From Xenorhabdus lircayensis (GTDB lineage Bacteria > Pseudomonadota > Gammaproteobacteria > Enterobacterales > Enterobacteriaceae): a stretch of 64,000 nucleotides of DNA. The stretch covers positions 156,413 to 220,412 of the forward strand of contig NZ_JACOII010000020.1 in the NCBI RefSeq assembly GCF_016306625.1, written 5' to 3'. A program made the position numbers and the translations under genes. The notes under the pieces are model-generated. The model saw nothing but the letters and a program-made list of their open reading frames with translations, ran no database searches and was not told where the DNA came from. This document shows, piece by piece, positions 16,762 to 25,130 of this stretch (positions within the stretch are counted from its first letter, which is position 1; the number at the start of each line of letters is the position of its first letter).

Positions 16762-16977
16762 GACATCACAGGAGTACTAAAAGCAAACTAACTTGATGAT
16801 TAATAGTAAATTTTATTTTATAAAAACGACAAAACACCCCCTTAAATACCCCCAGAAAATTTTATCTGAATTTGTATATCTTAGTAGTTATATATTCATG
16901 ATAGTGATTAAGGTGCTATACAGCCATGAGAAATAATGATATCGAATGTTGCTGTATCTCACGGCTGGGATATGAAG

Positions 16978-17205
16978 TTATTTAGCCATATTATCGCGAA
17001 CTTTGCGTTCAACAAGATTACCGTTCATATCAAAATAACGGCTAGGCCAGATTTCTGACGGGTGAATATTGAGATAATTTGCAATAATCCATTCACCCTT
17101 AGACCACGGTCTGCTGAGAATATTTGCTAATGTCGATGAACTGAGTCCTGCTTCACGAGAGACAGCCGCCAAGGTTGTACCGCAATGCTTGCTCTCCCTT
17201 TCAGG
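16978..17205 (-). pseudogene. 5'-truncated Ner/Nlp-family regulator
   Basis: Reads GTTLAAVSREAGLSSSTLAN, then ILSRPWSKGEWIIANYL and HPSEIWPSRYFD, the helix-turn-helix of phage Mu Ner and Nlp/SfsB proteins. The N-terminal helices (usually MxxxDWHPADIIAELRKR) are absent; the frame begins after a TAG with PERESKHC and has no ATG. About 64-74 residues remain. A decayed prophage or satellite regulator. Confidence 0.75.
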
Positions 17206-17653
17206 CTACGGGAGTTTTTTATAGCCGTTTTTAACGGCGCGTACCCATCTGTGATGGTGATTAAACAGGTTTAGACTAACGTTTTTTTCGAACTACTGCA
17301 ATTAAATGTTACTAATTCGAAAATTTTATTGATAAATTTTTTACACAAGAAATTTCTTAATAAAACTACTAATTTAAAGTGACATATATATAATTAAAAA
17401 CACAAATCACAATGGATAACTATTTCATATGTTACGGAACATGACAGAAATAATGTATTTTAATTTGGTTGAAAAATATTTAATAAAATTAAGTTAAGTG
17501 AAAATATTTATATTCAGGCATATTACTTTTTACCTCAGGCCATCTGATGTCAACATGCCAATTGGATTATCTATGATTTATTTGTTATAGTTCATATTCG
17601 GAACATCAAGTTAAGTATATTTTTACTCAACTCAAGTATAAGAGGTCTGTACT
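17206..17653. other. AT-rich gap before the ClpP paralogue
   Basis: About 450 bp without a gene. It holds the promoter of the clpP-like gene; AAGAGG at 17640-17645 is its ribosome site. Confidence 0.4.
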
Positions 17654-18247
17654 ATGTTAGAAGAATCATCAAAAGATTCGCCTGAGCTTCCTAAAGAAAT
17701 CCCCTATGAGCAAAGTTATTTATTAAAATCCAGATGTATTATGATATCTGGTGAAATTAACCAAAAATTAGCTGAAAGAGTAACAACACAGCTACTGATT
17801 TTACAAGAAATAAGTAACGAACCAATCAAGGTTTTTATTAATAGTCAAGGTGGACATGTTGAAGCTGGCGATACCATTCATGACTTAATTAAATTTATAA
17901 AACCGGAAGTTTTTATAATAGGAACCGGTTGGGTCGCAAGTGCTGGTATTACTATTTTTCTTGCTGCCAAGAAAGAAAATCGTTATTCCCTTCCAAATAC
18001 TCGTTTTATGATTCATCAACCTTTAGGAGGGTATGAAGGAAGAGCATCTGATATTGAAATAGAAGCTAGAGAGTTTTTGCTGATACGTAGTCGTATAAAT
18101 CAGCTTATCAGCGATGCCACAGGACAGCCAATAGAAAAAGTAGAAAAAGATACTGATAGAAATTATTGGATGCGCCCTCAACAGGCTATTGAATATGGAA
18201 TCGCAGGTCGAATAATAACCAAGTGGGAAGACATCAGCCATGTATAA
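17654..18247 (+). CDS. ClpP-like serine protease (second ClpP)
   Basis: 197 residues with the full ClpP triad: S96 in GTGWVASAGITIF, H121 in FMIHQPLGG and D166 in EKDTDRNYWM. The oligomer-forming helix region (EIEAREFLLIRSRINQL) is present. The nucleophile region differs from housekeeping ClpP, which has GQAASMGA, and the N-terminal propeptide and axial loops are different, so this is an accessory paralogue rather than clpP itself (which normally sits with clpX and tig). It lies in the selC island and ends 31 nt from the end of the RiPP-like operon on the other strand. It might degrade proteins with a host Clp ATPase, or process the precursor peptide; both are guesses. Confidence 0.85.
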   Translation: MLEESSKDSPELPKEIPYEQSYLLKSRCIMISGEINQKLAERVTTQLLILQEISNEPIKVFINSQGGHVEAGDTIHDLIKFIKPEVFIIGTGWVASAGITIFLAAKKENRYSLPNTRFMIHQPLGGYEGRASDIEIEAREFLLIRSRINQLISDATGQPIEKVEKDTDRNYWMRPQQAIEYGIAGRIITKWEDISHV

Positions 18248-18254
18248 ATGATAA

Positions 18255-18285
18255 AGAGGGTGGGCAAAAGCTCACCCTCTATTTT
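18255..18285. terminator. Bidirectional terminator between clpP-like gene and RiPP operon
   Basis: Stem AGAGGGTG / CACCCTCT with the loop GGCAAAAGCT and ATTTTAT on the plus side; overlaps the 3' end of the minus-strand GNAT gene. Confidence 0.8.
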
Positions 18286-18872
18286 ATATTAATATCATAT
18301 TCTTTTAAAAACCTTGGTACTTGCCATTCATCTTTCAGAATTGCGTATATATACATGTCACTCCATATTCCATTAACGTATTCGTTTTGTAATAAGTGAG
18401 CCTCTTGACGCATTCCTAGTTTTTCAACTAATTTTTTAGAACCTAGATTTAAAGCATCTAATCTTGCATAAATTCTATGATATTTAAAATACTTAAAACT
18501 AATATCTATTAATGCACCTAAAGATTCTGTTCCAATAGATTTTTTTTGATATAATGGATGAAATATACAACCTATTTCCCCCTGCTGTGATTCTTTGCTC
18601 GTTACCCTTAACATAATTTCTCCTGCTAAATCATTATGTTCGCGTAGAACTACAGCAAGTCTTATTTCATCACCATTATCATTAAATGCAGGGTTAAGGA
18701 CTTTATTAAATTGTTCACAAATATCTTTATCTGTAGGGAGTCGTGTGTATAAAAACTTATAAATCTCTGGTAATGAATGATAGTTTTTATACTTGATGAA
18801 ATCTTTTTCCTCAAATTTACGAAGAATTAAGTGTGATGTAAAAAATAAAAGAGAATCATTATTTAGTAGCAT
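18279..18872 (-). CDS. RimJ/RimL-type GNAT acetyltransferase in the RiPP-like operon
   Basis: 197 residues with the RimJ/RimL (Acetyltransf_3) layout: TSHLILRKFEEKDFIKYKNY at the start, AGEIMLRVTSKESQQGEIGC, LYQKKSIGTESLGALIDISF (acetyl-CoA loop) and RIYARLDALNLGSKKLVEKL followed by GMRQEAHLLQNEYVNGIWSD. Such enzymes acetylate alpha- or side-chain amines, or small molecules for resistance. It is the last gene of a minus-strand operon starting with a 36-aa precursor, 17 nt after the broken MFS gene. It could acetylate the peptide product or give self-protection; that is inference from position. Confidence 0.82.
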   Translation of the reverse strand: MLLNNDSLLFFTSHLILRKFEEKDFIKYKNYHSLPEIYKFLYTRLPTDKDICEQFNKVLNPAFNDNGDEIRLAVVLREHNDLAGEIMLRVTSKESQQGEIGCIFHPLYQKKSIGTESLGALIDISFKYFKYHRIYARLDALNLGSKKLVEKLGMRQEAHLLQNEYVNGIWSDMYIYAILKDEWQVPRFLKEYDINIK

Positions 18873-18889
18873 AAAACCCCCTAGATTAC

Positions 18890-20299
18890 TTATTGATTTT
18901 CTGATTTATTAATATTTCTATTTTCTTTTAGAAAGAAAAGAAAAAATAACCCAGCTAGTAATGTCAAGATAAATATAATTATAAAAAACACTTTAAATAT
19001 TTCTCTATAATAAACTATTTGAGTGCTATCACTAATTGAATTGGAATTAATATACTTCTAAGTAAGCATATTTATCAACGATCCAACAAGTGTAATAGCA
19101 ATGGCTTCGCCTGCAACTCGCATAGTATTAAACAATCCAGACGCTAACCCAGCTTTTTCTTAAGGAACAACACTGACAGATAAAGCATCCATTAACCCCC
19201 AAGGTAAGGCATTACCAATTCCTATTAATGCCATAGCAAAAGATATTAACCAAATTTTTTCATATGTGGAGTTGATTAGTATACATACTCCAATAGAAGC
19301 TATAAAAAAACCAATCCCAGAAATATTATTGATTGGATAATTTTTAGCAAGATAACCAGAAATAAGCGGAATAAAAATCATCGGCAAAGTCAAAGGTAAA
19401 ATAATTATCGAAGTTTTAGATGCACAGAAACCTCCTCCAACCATAAGCCACATTGGTAAATAAACAAAGAGTGATATATAACTAAAAGCAGTTAATAAAG
19501 GTAGTAATTGCACCCCAAAAAATAAAGGAATCTTAAATAATGATATATCGACTAAAGGGTGAGCGGTTCGTTTTTCTGTAAAATAAAATACAATTATAAT
19601 AAATATAAGTGTATGAAATTTCATATCACTAAATCCATTTTTCCCAGCTAGAATAATTGCATATGTGAACAAGATTAAAGATAGAGTAAAAATAACAAGA
19701 CCAATCCAATCTAGACGTTCGGTATTATTATTTTTTGATTCTTTAATTCTCCATCCTCCTAATGAAATTATTAGAATGGAAAAAATAGATATTCCCCAAT
19801 AGAGTGAACACCAACCTAGGAAATCAATCATAAAACCAGAGATAATAGACCCAAATGCAAGCCCATCCCCAAAAGATGTACCTAAAAAAGAAAATGCAAT
19901 AGTTTTATTTTTTCCATAAAATTCTTGAGCTAATAACGACGTAGCAGAAGTTGATACTAACGCACCGCCCATACCCTCAAGTATTCTCATTATAATTATA
20001 GTGAGTAAATCATGACTGATTGCAATATATATAGATGACAGGCTAAATAAAACAAAACCAATTATAAAACATAATTTTCTGCCAATATAATCACCTGCAA
20101 CACCAGCAGCCATAAAAAGCCCGGCGAATGCAATGACATAAGAATTGATTATCCATTCTAGTGAAAACCTGTCGCCACCTATATCATTTTTCACGGCATG
20201 GAGAGAAATTGCAGGTCCAGTAAATACCAAAGGTATCACAAATGCTGCACAGCAGATAATTATAAGGGTGTCATGTCTTTTTTTTGTAAATTCTGTCAT
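18890..20299 (-). pseudogene. MFS (DHA2-type) exporter with two in-frame stops
   Basis: The frame from the ATG at 20299 runs 379 codons as a multi-span major-facilitator protein (LEWIINSYVIAFAGLFMAAG, then VAGDYIGRKLCFIIGF, MRILEGMGGALVSTSATSLL) to TAA at 19160-19162. The same frame continues EKAGLASGLFNTMRVAGEAI, the conserved antiporter-type helix, to TAG at 19058-19060, then a last membrane segment and a final TAA at 18890. No frameshift is needed, so two point mutations broke a protein of about 470 residues with about 14 spans. Position in the operon (17 nt after the methyltransferase gene) suggests it once exported the peptide. The stops are TAA and TAG, so selenocysteine read-through is excluded. 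Confidence 0.85.
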
Positions 20300-20316
20300 G
20301 GTATTATATAAACATG

Positions 20317-21240
20317 CTAATCTTGTATTTTGTTAAAAATTAACTGAGAATAATCAGTTGAATCAATTTCTAACTTATCTGTAATATTTTCATTTAGCCA
20401 TTTCAAAAAAATATTAGAATGTTCTGTATTATTTCTTTTGTCTATTATTGATATAGCCTTATATGAAAAATCATACAGTTTATAGGATTCTGCAAGAATT
20501 ATCGCAAGAACACAAAGTTTTTCATTAGGCATGGAATCCCATTCATTAATATCTCTAATAAACAATGCATCACTCCATATCCATTGATTTCCATAAATAA
20601 AAGGATCTTTATTTATAGTGATCGGTTCCAAAGGTCTTGTGCCATACCCCATGAATTTAACAAAATTAAAACCTTGTGAGCGTAGTAAAATTTCTATTTC
20701 TGAGAATCGAGGTTGACCTATATATTGCTCTACAAATTCAACTTCACATTCAATTACAAGAGTGTCTTTAAGTTTTTCCAAAGAATTATATAATGCAAGA
20801 TATTCGCACCCTTGAATATCTATTTCATATAAATCTATATATTTTATATCATCTATTTCATCAAGTCGTTTCGTTTGAACTATATGTTCATCTACAACCA
20901 ACATCCATTCAGAAAAAGATTTGTATTTACTCATTTCTTCTAAGTTAGGTATTAAAATGGAAGAGCAACCAGGAATCTGGCAAATAGAAAGTTTATGTAC
21001 CCCACCATCCCCAATAGCATATGGAAAGTATGTAATCCTTACATCTTTATTTTTCTTTAATTTTTCGAATTCATCAGGGTTTGGTTCAAATCCATAAATT
21101 TTAAATGGATAAGATTCAATTATTTCATTGTAGTTGTTTTCTGTTGTGTCAAAATTAGCTGCACCTATATCTACTATATTTATATTTCTATTTTCTTTTG
21201 TTATATTTTTATATAATTCAATAAGAGGTTTGATCGCCAT
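20317..21240 (-). CDS. FkbM-family SAM-dependent methyltransferase
   Basis: 307 residues. SAM-binding motifs: INIVDIGAANFD (motif I, residues 21-31), IYGFEPNPDEFEKL (49-61), ITYFPYAIGDGG (69-80) and the FkbM signature LYEIDIQGCEYLAL at 137-150, which replaces the usual KIDVEGAE. FkbM enzymes are mostly O-methyltransferases of polyketides, sugars and peptides. The C-terminal third (from IWSDALFIRDINEW) is an extra helical part. The start lies 22 nt after the HExxH gene, so the two are co-transcribed. A likely job is O-methylation of the hydroxyl set by the upstream enzyme; this is inference from order and chemistry. Confidence 0.85.
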   Translation of the reverse strand: MAIKPLIELYKNITKENRNINIVDIGAANFDTTENNYNEIIESYPFKIYGFEPNPDEFEKLKKNKDVRITYFPYAIGDGGVHKLSICQIPGCSSILIPNLEEMSKYKSFSEWMLVVDEHIVQTKRLDEIDDIKYIDLYEIDIQGCEYLALYNSLEKLKDTLVIECEVEFVEQYIGQPRFSEIEILLRSQGFNFVKFMGYGTRPLEPITINKDPFIYGNQWIWSDALFIRDINEWDSMPNEKLCVLAIILAESYKLYDFSYKAISIIDKRNNTEHSNIFLKWLNENITDKLEIDSTDYSQLIFNKIQD

Positions 21241-21262
21241 ATTTAATTTACCTAATCAAAGT

Positions 21263-22258
21263 TCATTCAAAAGCCATTTCTCTTGTGCTATTCATTAATT
21301 TTTTTCCTAGCTCAGTTAATTTTGCATTTTCTAATATTATATTCCAGCAATCATAAAATTTGTCTTCAAATGAAGCTGGATTATTGGCATTGTTGTATGC
21401 AGTGTCAACTCGTTCTAAAATTGGATCATAATCATGATAAGAACTTAATTTCTTTAAAATACGCATTGTTCTAGCAAGAACAAACATTGCATGATATATT
21501 CCACTTAATGGCCTAGCCTCACGGCGTAATGGCGACTTATATGTACCACTATCTTCGTTTAAAATTATTGGGTCAATAAAAAAAAGCATATTTAAATGAT
21601 TATGCCCAGCTTCATGAGCCAGATTCTCAAAATACCGAGTCCAAATTTGATTTTCTCTTAATTGACTAATTCTTATGATTCCAAATGTATTTAATGATGA
21701 GCCAGCATTCATGGTAGGGGAATTGACAATGATAATATCTGTAATTAAATAATTAAGCTCATCAAATAAATCCCGATCAACTTCTTTCATTCTATTTAAA
21801 GATTTTTCTACGGCATGAGTTGAATGCTCTAATTCTTTCTTCGAGGGGATATCTCCATCAAAATGATAACCATAGGTATTTATCATTCCATAGTCACATG
21901 TATCATAATAAAACTGATGTAGGGATTGTGTATATCCATTAGTAAATAATCCTATAGTACGTGGTGACTGTTCAATATAATTTAACTCCTTAAAAGAGTC
22001 TAATATGTTTTTAATTAAAATAACATTTTCATCTTCAATAGCTTTCAATAACCTATTATGTAATACATGCATCATTCCACTTATTTTGCTTTTCTTATTT
22101 AAATTTCTTATTATTTTCTCTGCTGAATTACAATTAAATCCAGAAGTATTACACTGTTCAAATATATATGAAAGACTGTTTATTAGCCTTTCATTTATCT
22201 GTTCTCTAAGTGCAATATCTCTTATTGCATCTGGGCGAGCATCATATATATCAAGCAT
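21263..22258 (-). CDS. HExxH-motif putative peptide beta-hydroxylase
   Basis: 331 residues from the ATG at 22258, preceded by AGAGGTG; GTG at 22264 is the alternative. The signature is NLAHEAGHNHLNML with H215, E216 and H219, and downstream REARPLSGIYHAMFVLARTM with H256 as the probable third metal ligand. This matches the HExxH-motif putative peptide-modification family, some members of which are alpha-ketoglutarate-dependent and beta-hydroxylate residues of RiPP precursors. The N-terminal 180 residues are helical and would bind the precursor. It is the first large gene after a 36-aa precursor-like gene and shares its strand, separated by a hairpin terminator. Confidence 0.75.
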   Translation of the reverse strand: MLDIYDARPDAIRDIALREQINERLINSLSYIFEQCNTSGFNCNSAEKIIRNLNKKSKISGMMHVLHNRLLKAIEDENVILIKNILDSFKELNYIEQSPRTIGLFTNGYTQSLHQFYYDTCDYGMINTYGYHFDGDIPSKKELEHSTHAVEKSLNRMKEVDRDLFDELNYLITDIIIVNSPTMNAGSSLNTFGIIRISQLRENQIWTRYFENLAHEAGHNHLNMLFFIDPIILNEDSGTYKSPLRREARPLSGIYHAMFVLARTMRILKKLSSYHDYDPILERVDTAYNNANNPASFEDKFYDCWNIILENAKLTELGKKLMNSTREMAFE

Positions 22259-22333
22259 AAACACCTCTATTAATAAGATATCCTTATGTCAAATGCATAA
22301 AAATTATTATGTTGATAATTATAGATTAAATTT

Positions 22334-22373
22334 TTTCTCAAAAAATACTGCCGCAAACTTTTCGCTTGCGGCA
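22334..22373 (-). terminator. Partial terminator between precursor and HExxH gene
   Basis: Stem TGCCGCAA / TTGCGGCA with a 9-nt loop, followed on the minus strand by a run of six T. Located 12 nt past the precursor stop. Such hairpins commonly raise precursor mRNA over enzyme mRNA in RiPP operons. Confidence 0.8.
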
Positions 22374-22384
22374 ATAACTATGGA

Positions 22385-22495
22385 TTAGTTTACTTGATCC
22401 ATAATAGGTGCAGTTCGATTTGCCGAGGCAGAAAAAATTTTCTTGGCATCGAGTTTTATCTTATTAGTTTTCTTATCTTTTTTTGCAGTATTCAT
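22385..22495 (-). CDS. 36-aa candidate RiPP precursor peptide
   Basis: ATG at 22495 with a strong ribosome site (AGGAGA, 7 nt upstream) and TAA at 22385. The peptide starts MNTAKKDKKTNKIKLDAKK, a lysine-rich leader-like part, and ends with IFSASANRTAPIMDQVN, a short uncharged part with Asn26, Asp33 and Asn36 that could be hydroxylation sites. It has no cysteine, so lanthipeptide or sactipeptide chemistry is ruled out. It is too short for usual gene callers. It precedes the hydroxylase-like and methyltransferase genes on the same strand, with a hairpin terminator between. Precursor role is inferred from size, position and partners. Confidence 0.65.
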   Translation of the reverse strand: MNTAKKDKKTNKIKLDAKKIFSASANRTAPIMDQVN

Positions 22496-22566
22496 AGTGT
22501 ATCTCCTAGATTTAATATCGTTGATTTACTACTAGAATTTACCAGAATGTACTAATTAATAACAAA

Positions 22567-22591
22567 ACCAGATATGGTTAGTGTATCTGGT
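22567..22591 (-). promoter_or_regulatory. Hairpin in the leader of the RiPP-like operon
   Basis: Perfect 8-bp inverted repeat ACCAGATA / TATCTGGT with a 9-nt loop, about 70 bp upstream of the precursor start, followed on the minus strand by TTTGTTATT. Operator or attenuator; it cannot be told apart by eye. Confidence 0.4.
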
Positions 22592-22965
22592 AAAAGAATA
22601 CTATCAGATAAAAACAGAAGTTCGACATTTAAATAATAATATCGCATGTGTTTTTTTTTGACTAGACAATAAAAATACACAGCTTATTATTTTTAATTTC
22701 ACTTTTGGCTTTGATTATAGCGATTTATAATTATAATCGTCATTCCGAAGGCATATCACAACAATCTGTTTTAATTAAGAATTAACATGTGCACAAAAAA
22801 CATGTAAACGTGTATAAATCATAACATTACAGAATTATTTGTGGAATGTCGGTTATAAAACACTTATTAAATTTTATTCCTAATAAATTACTTATTAAAT
22901 TTTAACTAAATTAAACTTCAAGTAGTACAATAGATTAAAATCATACTGACGCGCTGCGCTTGTCT
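22592..22965. other. AT-rich spacer upstream of the RiPP-like operon
   Basis: No gene seen. It must contain the minus-strand promoter of the precursor operon. Confidence 0.4.
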
Positions 22966-23009
22966 TCTCTGGTTTGTCTGGTTGATGCATTAGCCAGACA
23001 AACCAGAGA
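22966..23009. repeat. 16-bp perfect inverted repeat
   Basis: TCTCTGGTTTGTCTGG / CCAGACAAACCAGAGA separated by 12 nt. No T-run follows directly. It lies between the RiPP block and the satellite replication origin, and may mark the cargo boundary or end satellite transcription. Confidence 0.6.
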
Positions 23010-23075
23010 CCCTGAAAAACACCATACCCGCCAGAAAAAAATCTTCCCCCCTCCTGTTAAAGAATTAGGGATAAA

Positions 23076-23289
23076 ACTGTTCACCCTATTCACCTTTAGA
23101 TATTTTCATTTAAATTCATTATGTTAATAGATTATGACTTGAAATCCAACTCATCACCACTCTTCACCCAACCCTTCACCTTCAAACCAGAAAAAAGTGA
23201 ACAGGGGTGAATACTTGTGAACAGTTTAAAAACAACTGTTCACCCTACAATATATTGATATATCTGGTTTAAATTATAGGGTGAACAGT
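23076..23289. repeat. P4-type replication origin iterons
   Basis: Three perfect copies of GGTGAACAGT: inverted at 23076-23085 and 23235-23244, direct at 23280-23289. Near-matches occur at 23196-23205 and 23216-23225. In satellite phage P4 the alpha protein binds type I iterons of this sequence at ori and crr. They lie directly beside the alpha primase remnant, supporting the assignment. Confidence 0.75.
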
Positions 23290-23345
23290 AGTTAACACTT
23301 TTTTATATTTTTTAGGAAATGTTTATCGGTGTGAAAAGAAAAAAA

Positions 23346-25130
23346 TTATTCTTCTGGCAGGCTGTTCCTTATCAGCTTAGGCAACCATTCAATGGTCGTG
23401 TCGATATTCAAGCTCAGATTGCTGCGAATACCCTGTTTGCTTTTCTTACGCAGGTAATGCTGGCTGTATTCAGCCAGTGCGCCCGGCATATCCATACCGA
23501 ACCGAGTCACGGAAATGGGTTTATTCAGGTTGTTGCCTTTCATATAAGCAAGGTAGGCGTGATAGAGATATTTGCGGGGATTTAACGGCACTATTTCCTA
23601 TTTCCGCATTGCCGATTAACAGGCCGTCAGCTTCATGAGAAGCCACCAGATAACCGCAAAAATCAACCAGTGGATCTGTACCGCGTTTGATATCCAGTGC
23701 TTCTTCAGACTTTTGTTGCGCTGCCAGTAAACGCCTTGCTGTTTGTGGGTCGGTAAACGATGAAGCAACTGCCGGATAATGACGGGTAATTCCGCCGCGG
23801 TTTTATCCCGCAGAAGTGGATCGCGCTCATGCTCTGGCACCACTTCGGAAAAATTAAAAATCACCCGACGCCGCGACACTCCGCCACTGCGATCACTGAA
23901 ACTCATGGCGTTATTATTCACCACCAGTACCACAGCGGGTCTGGTCGGGCAGAATAATCAACGAATATCCCACAATCAGCGCACGCTCCCGTGGGTTTTC
24001 CAGTGCAACCATACTGGCAGAAACAGTATTGCCTTTACCTGCCAGCATCGCGCAGATTTCAGCAAAGATGCTTTTACCACTACCTCCGGCACCGGTGACT
24101 TCCAGAAACAACTGCCAGTCGTAACGGTTTGCCAGCACCATAAACAGCGCGGCCAGTACTCTCTCTGCTTTGTTTTCACAGTTGGCTGTTGCCCGGTTAA
24201 GCCAGCGCCAGAATTGTGGTGAATGATCTTTCAGGGTTTCCCCCGAAACGGGGGAGTTGAATTCAACGTCATTCGCAAGCAGCAGCCAGTCACGTTTGTG
24301 ATGAGGTCGGAACTGGCTGATTTTCAGATCAAACACGCCATTACTGAACCCAATTAAATGGCGTTCTGGCGAGTTCATCATGGGAAGCTGTAATTTCAGG
24401 GCATCCACGGCAGCGCCAATACCATGCGGTGAGTACGGCATTTTCTCTTCCATAAAGGCCGCCACCATTTCCCGCCTTAAATCGCGGTCACTGACCGGAC
24501 GCCAGACAATGCCATCATAGTGATGAACGGTTTCCGAAGCGCCATCCAGTGCCAAATCACCGTCATAACGTGCCAATAACACTTCTCCGCGTTGACTGGC
24601 TCCCATCTGACATAATGTCAGTTTTGACGGTTCGGCATCATTGGGCTGAATGACAGCTTTTTTCGTTGTTGGTGCCGGTTGATAAAGCCCTTGAGAAAAA
24701 GCCAGATTTGCTATTTCCACACTGTGTTGTTGACGGTAGTCATCCCAGTCCGCTTTATGCTCTGTCGGTTCCAACCATTAACCGCAATGGCCGTTTTTTC
24801 TGCTGAGATTTTACCGATATTTACTTTCGGTCTCCCGTTCTTATCCTGTTCTCTGGGATGATGCCAGTCATTATCCGCTGCAATAATGATTTTTGTGTCC
24901 GGCCAGCGCCCCCGAACGGCTTTGGCAGCAGAATGTAAATTGCCTGCATCCAGCGCCGCCAGAACAGTCCCTTTACAGAGCTGGTTAACCGTGAGTGCCG
25001 TGGCGTAACCTTCGGTAATGATTACCGTGTCGGGGTGTTCGTTCAGCTCAGACAGAGCAATAAAAGCCCCTTTCTTCTGGCTGCCGGGGAATAATTTTTT
25101 CTCGCCATTCGGTTTGATGATCTGTAGGAC
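23346..25130 (-). pseudogene. P4-type alpha primase-helicase, truncated and frameshifted
   Basis: The Toprim part is fused to integrase and reads IKPNGEKKLFPGSQKKGAF, DTVIITEGYATALTVNQL and KIIIAADNDWHH. Near 24770 the frame changes (NGW to EHKADWDDYRQQHS) and the helicase part follows: IGFSNGVFDLKISQFRPHHK, Walker A GAGGSGKSIF, LIVGYSLIILPDQ. Near 23940 it shifts again to NNNAMSFSDRSGGVSRRRVI, then EHERDPLLRDKTAAELP; a last piece ends LPKLIRNSLPEE at 23346. The N-terminal zinc and primase region is gone. In P4 this protein primes, unwinds and binds the origin. At least three lesions make it non-functional. Confidence 0.85.

Noticed and set aside
18890..19162. Selenocysteine or stop read-through in the MFS gene, given selC nearby
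   Set aside because: The in-frame stops are TAA and TAG; selenocysteine uses TGA.
23076..23289. CRISPR array
   Set aside because: Repeats are 10 bp, in mixed orientation and with irregular spacing; they fit P4 iterons. No CRISPR array or cas gene was seen anywhere in the window.
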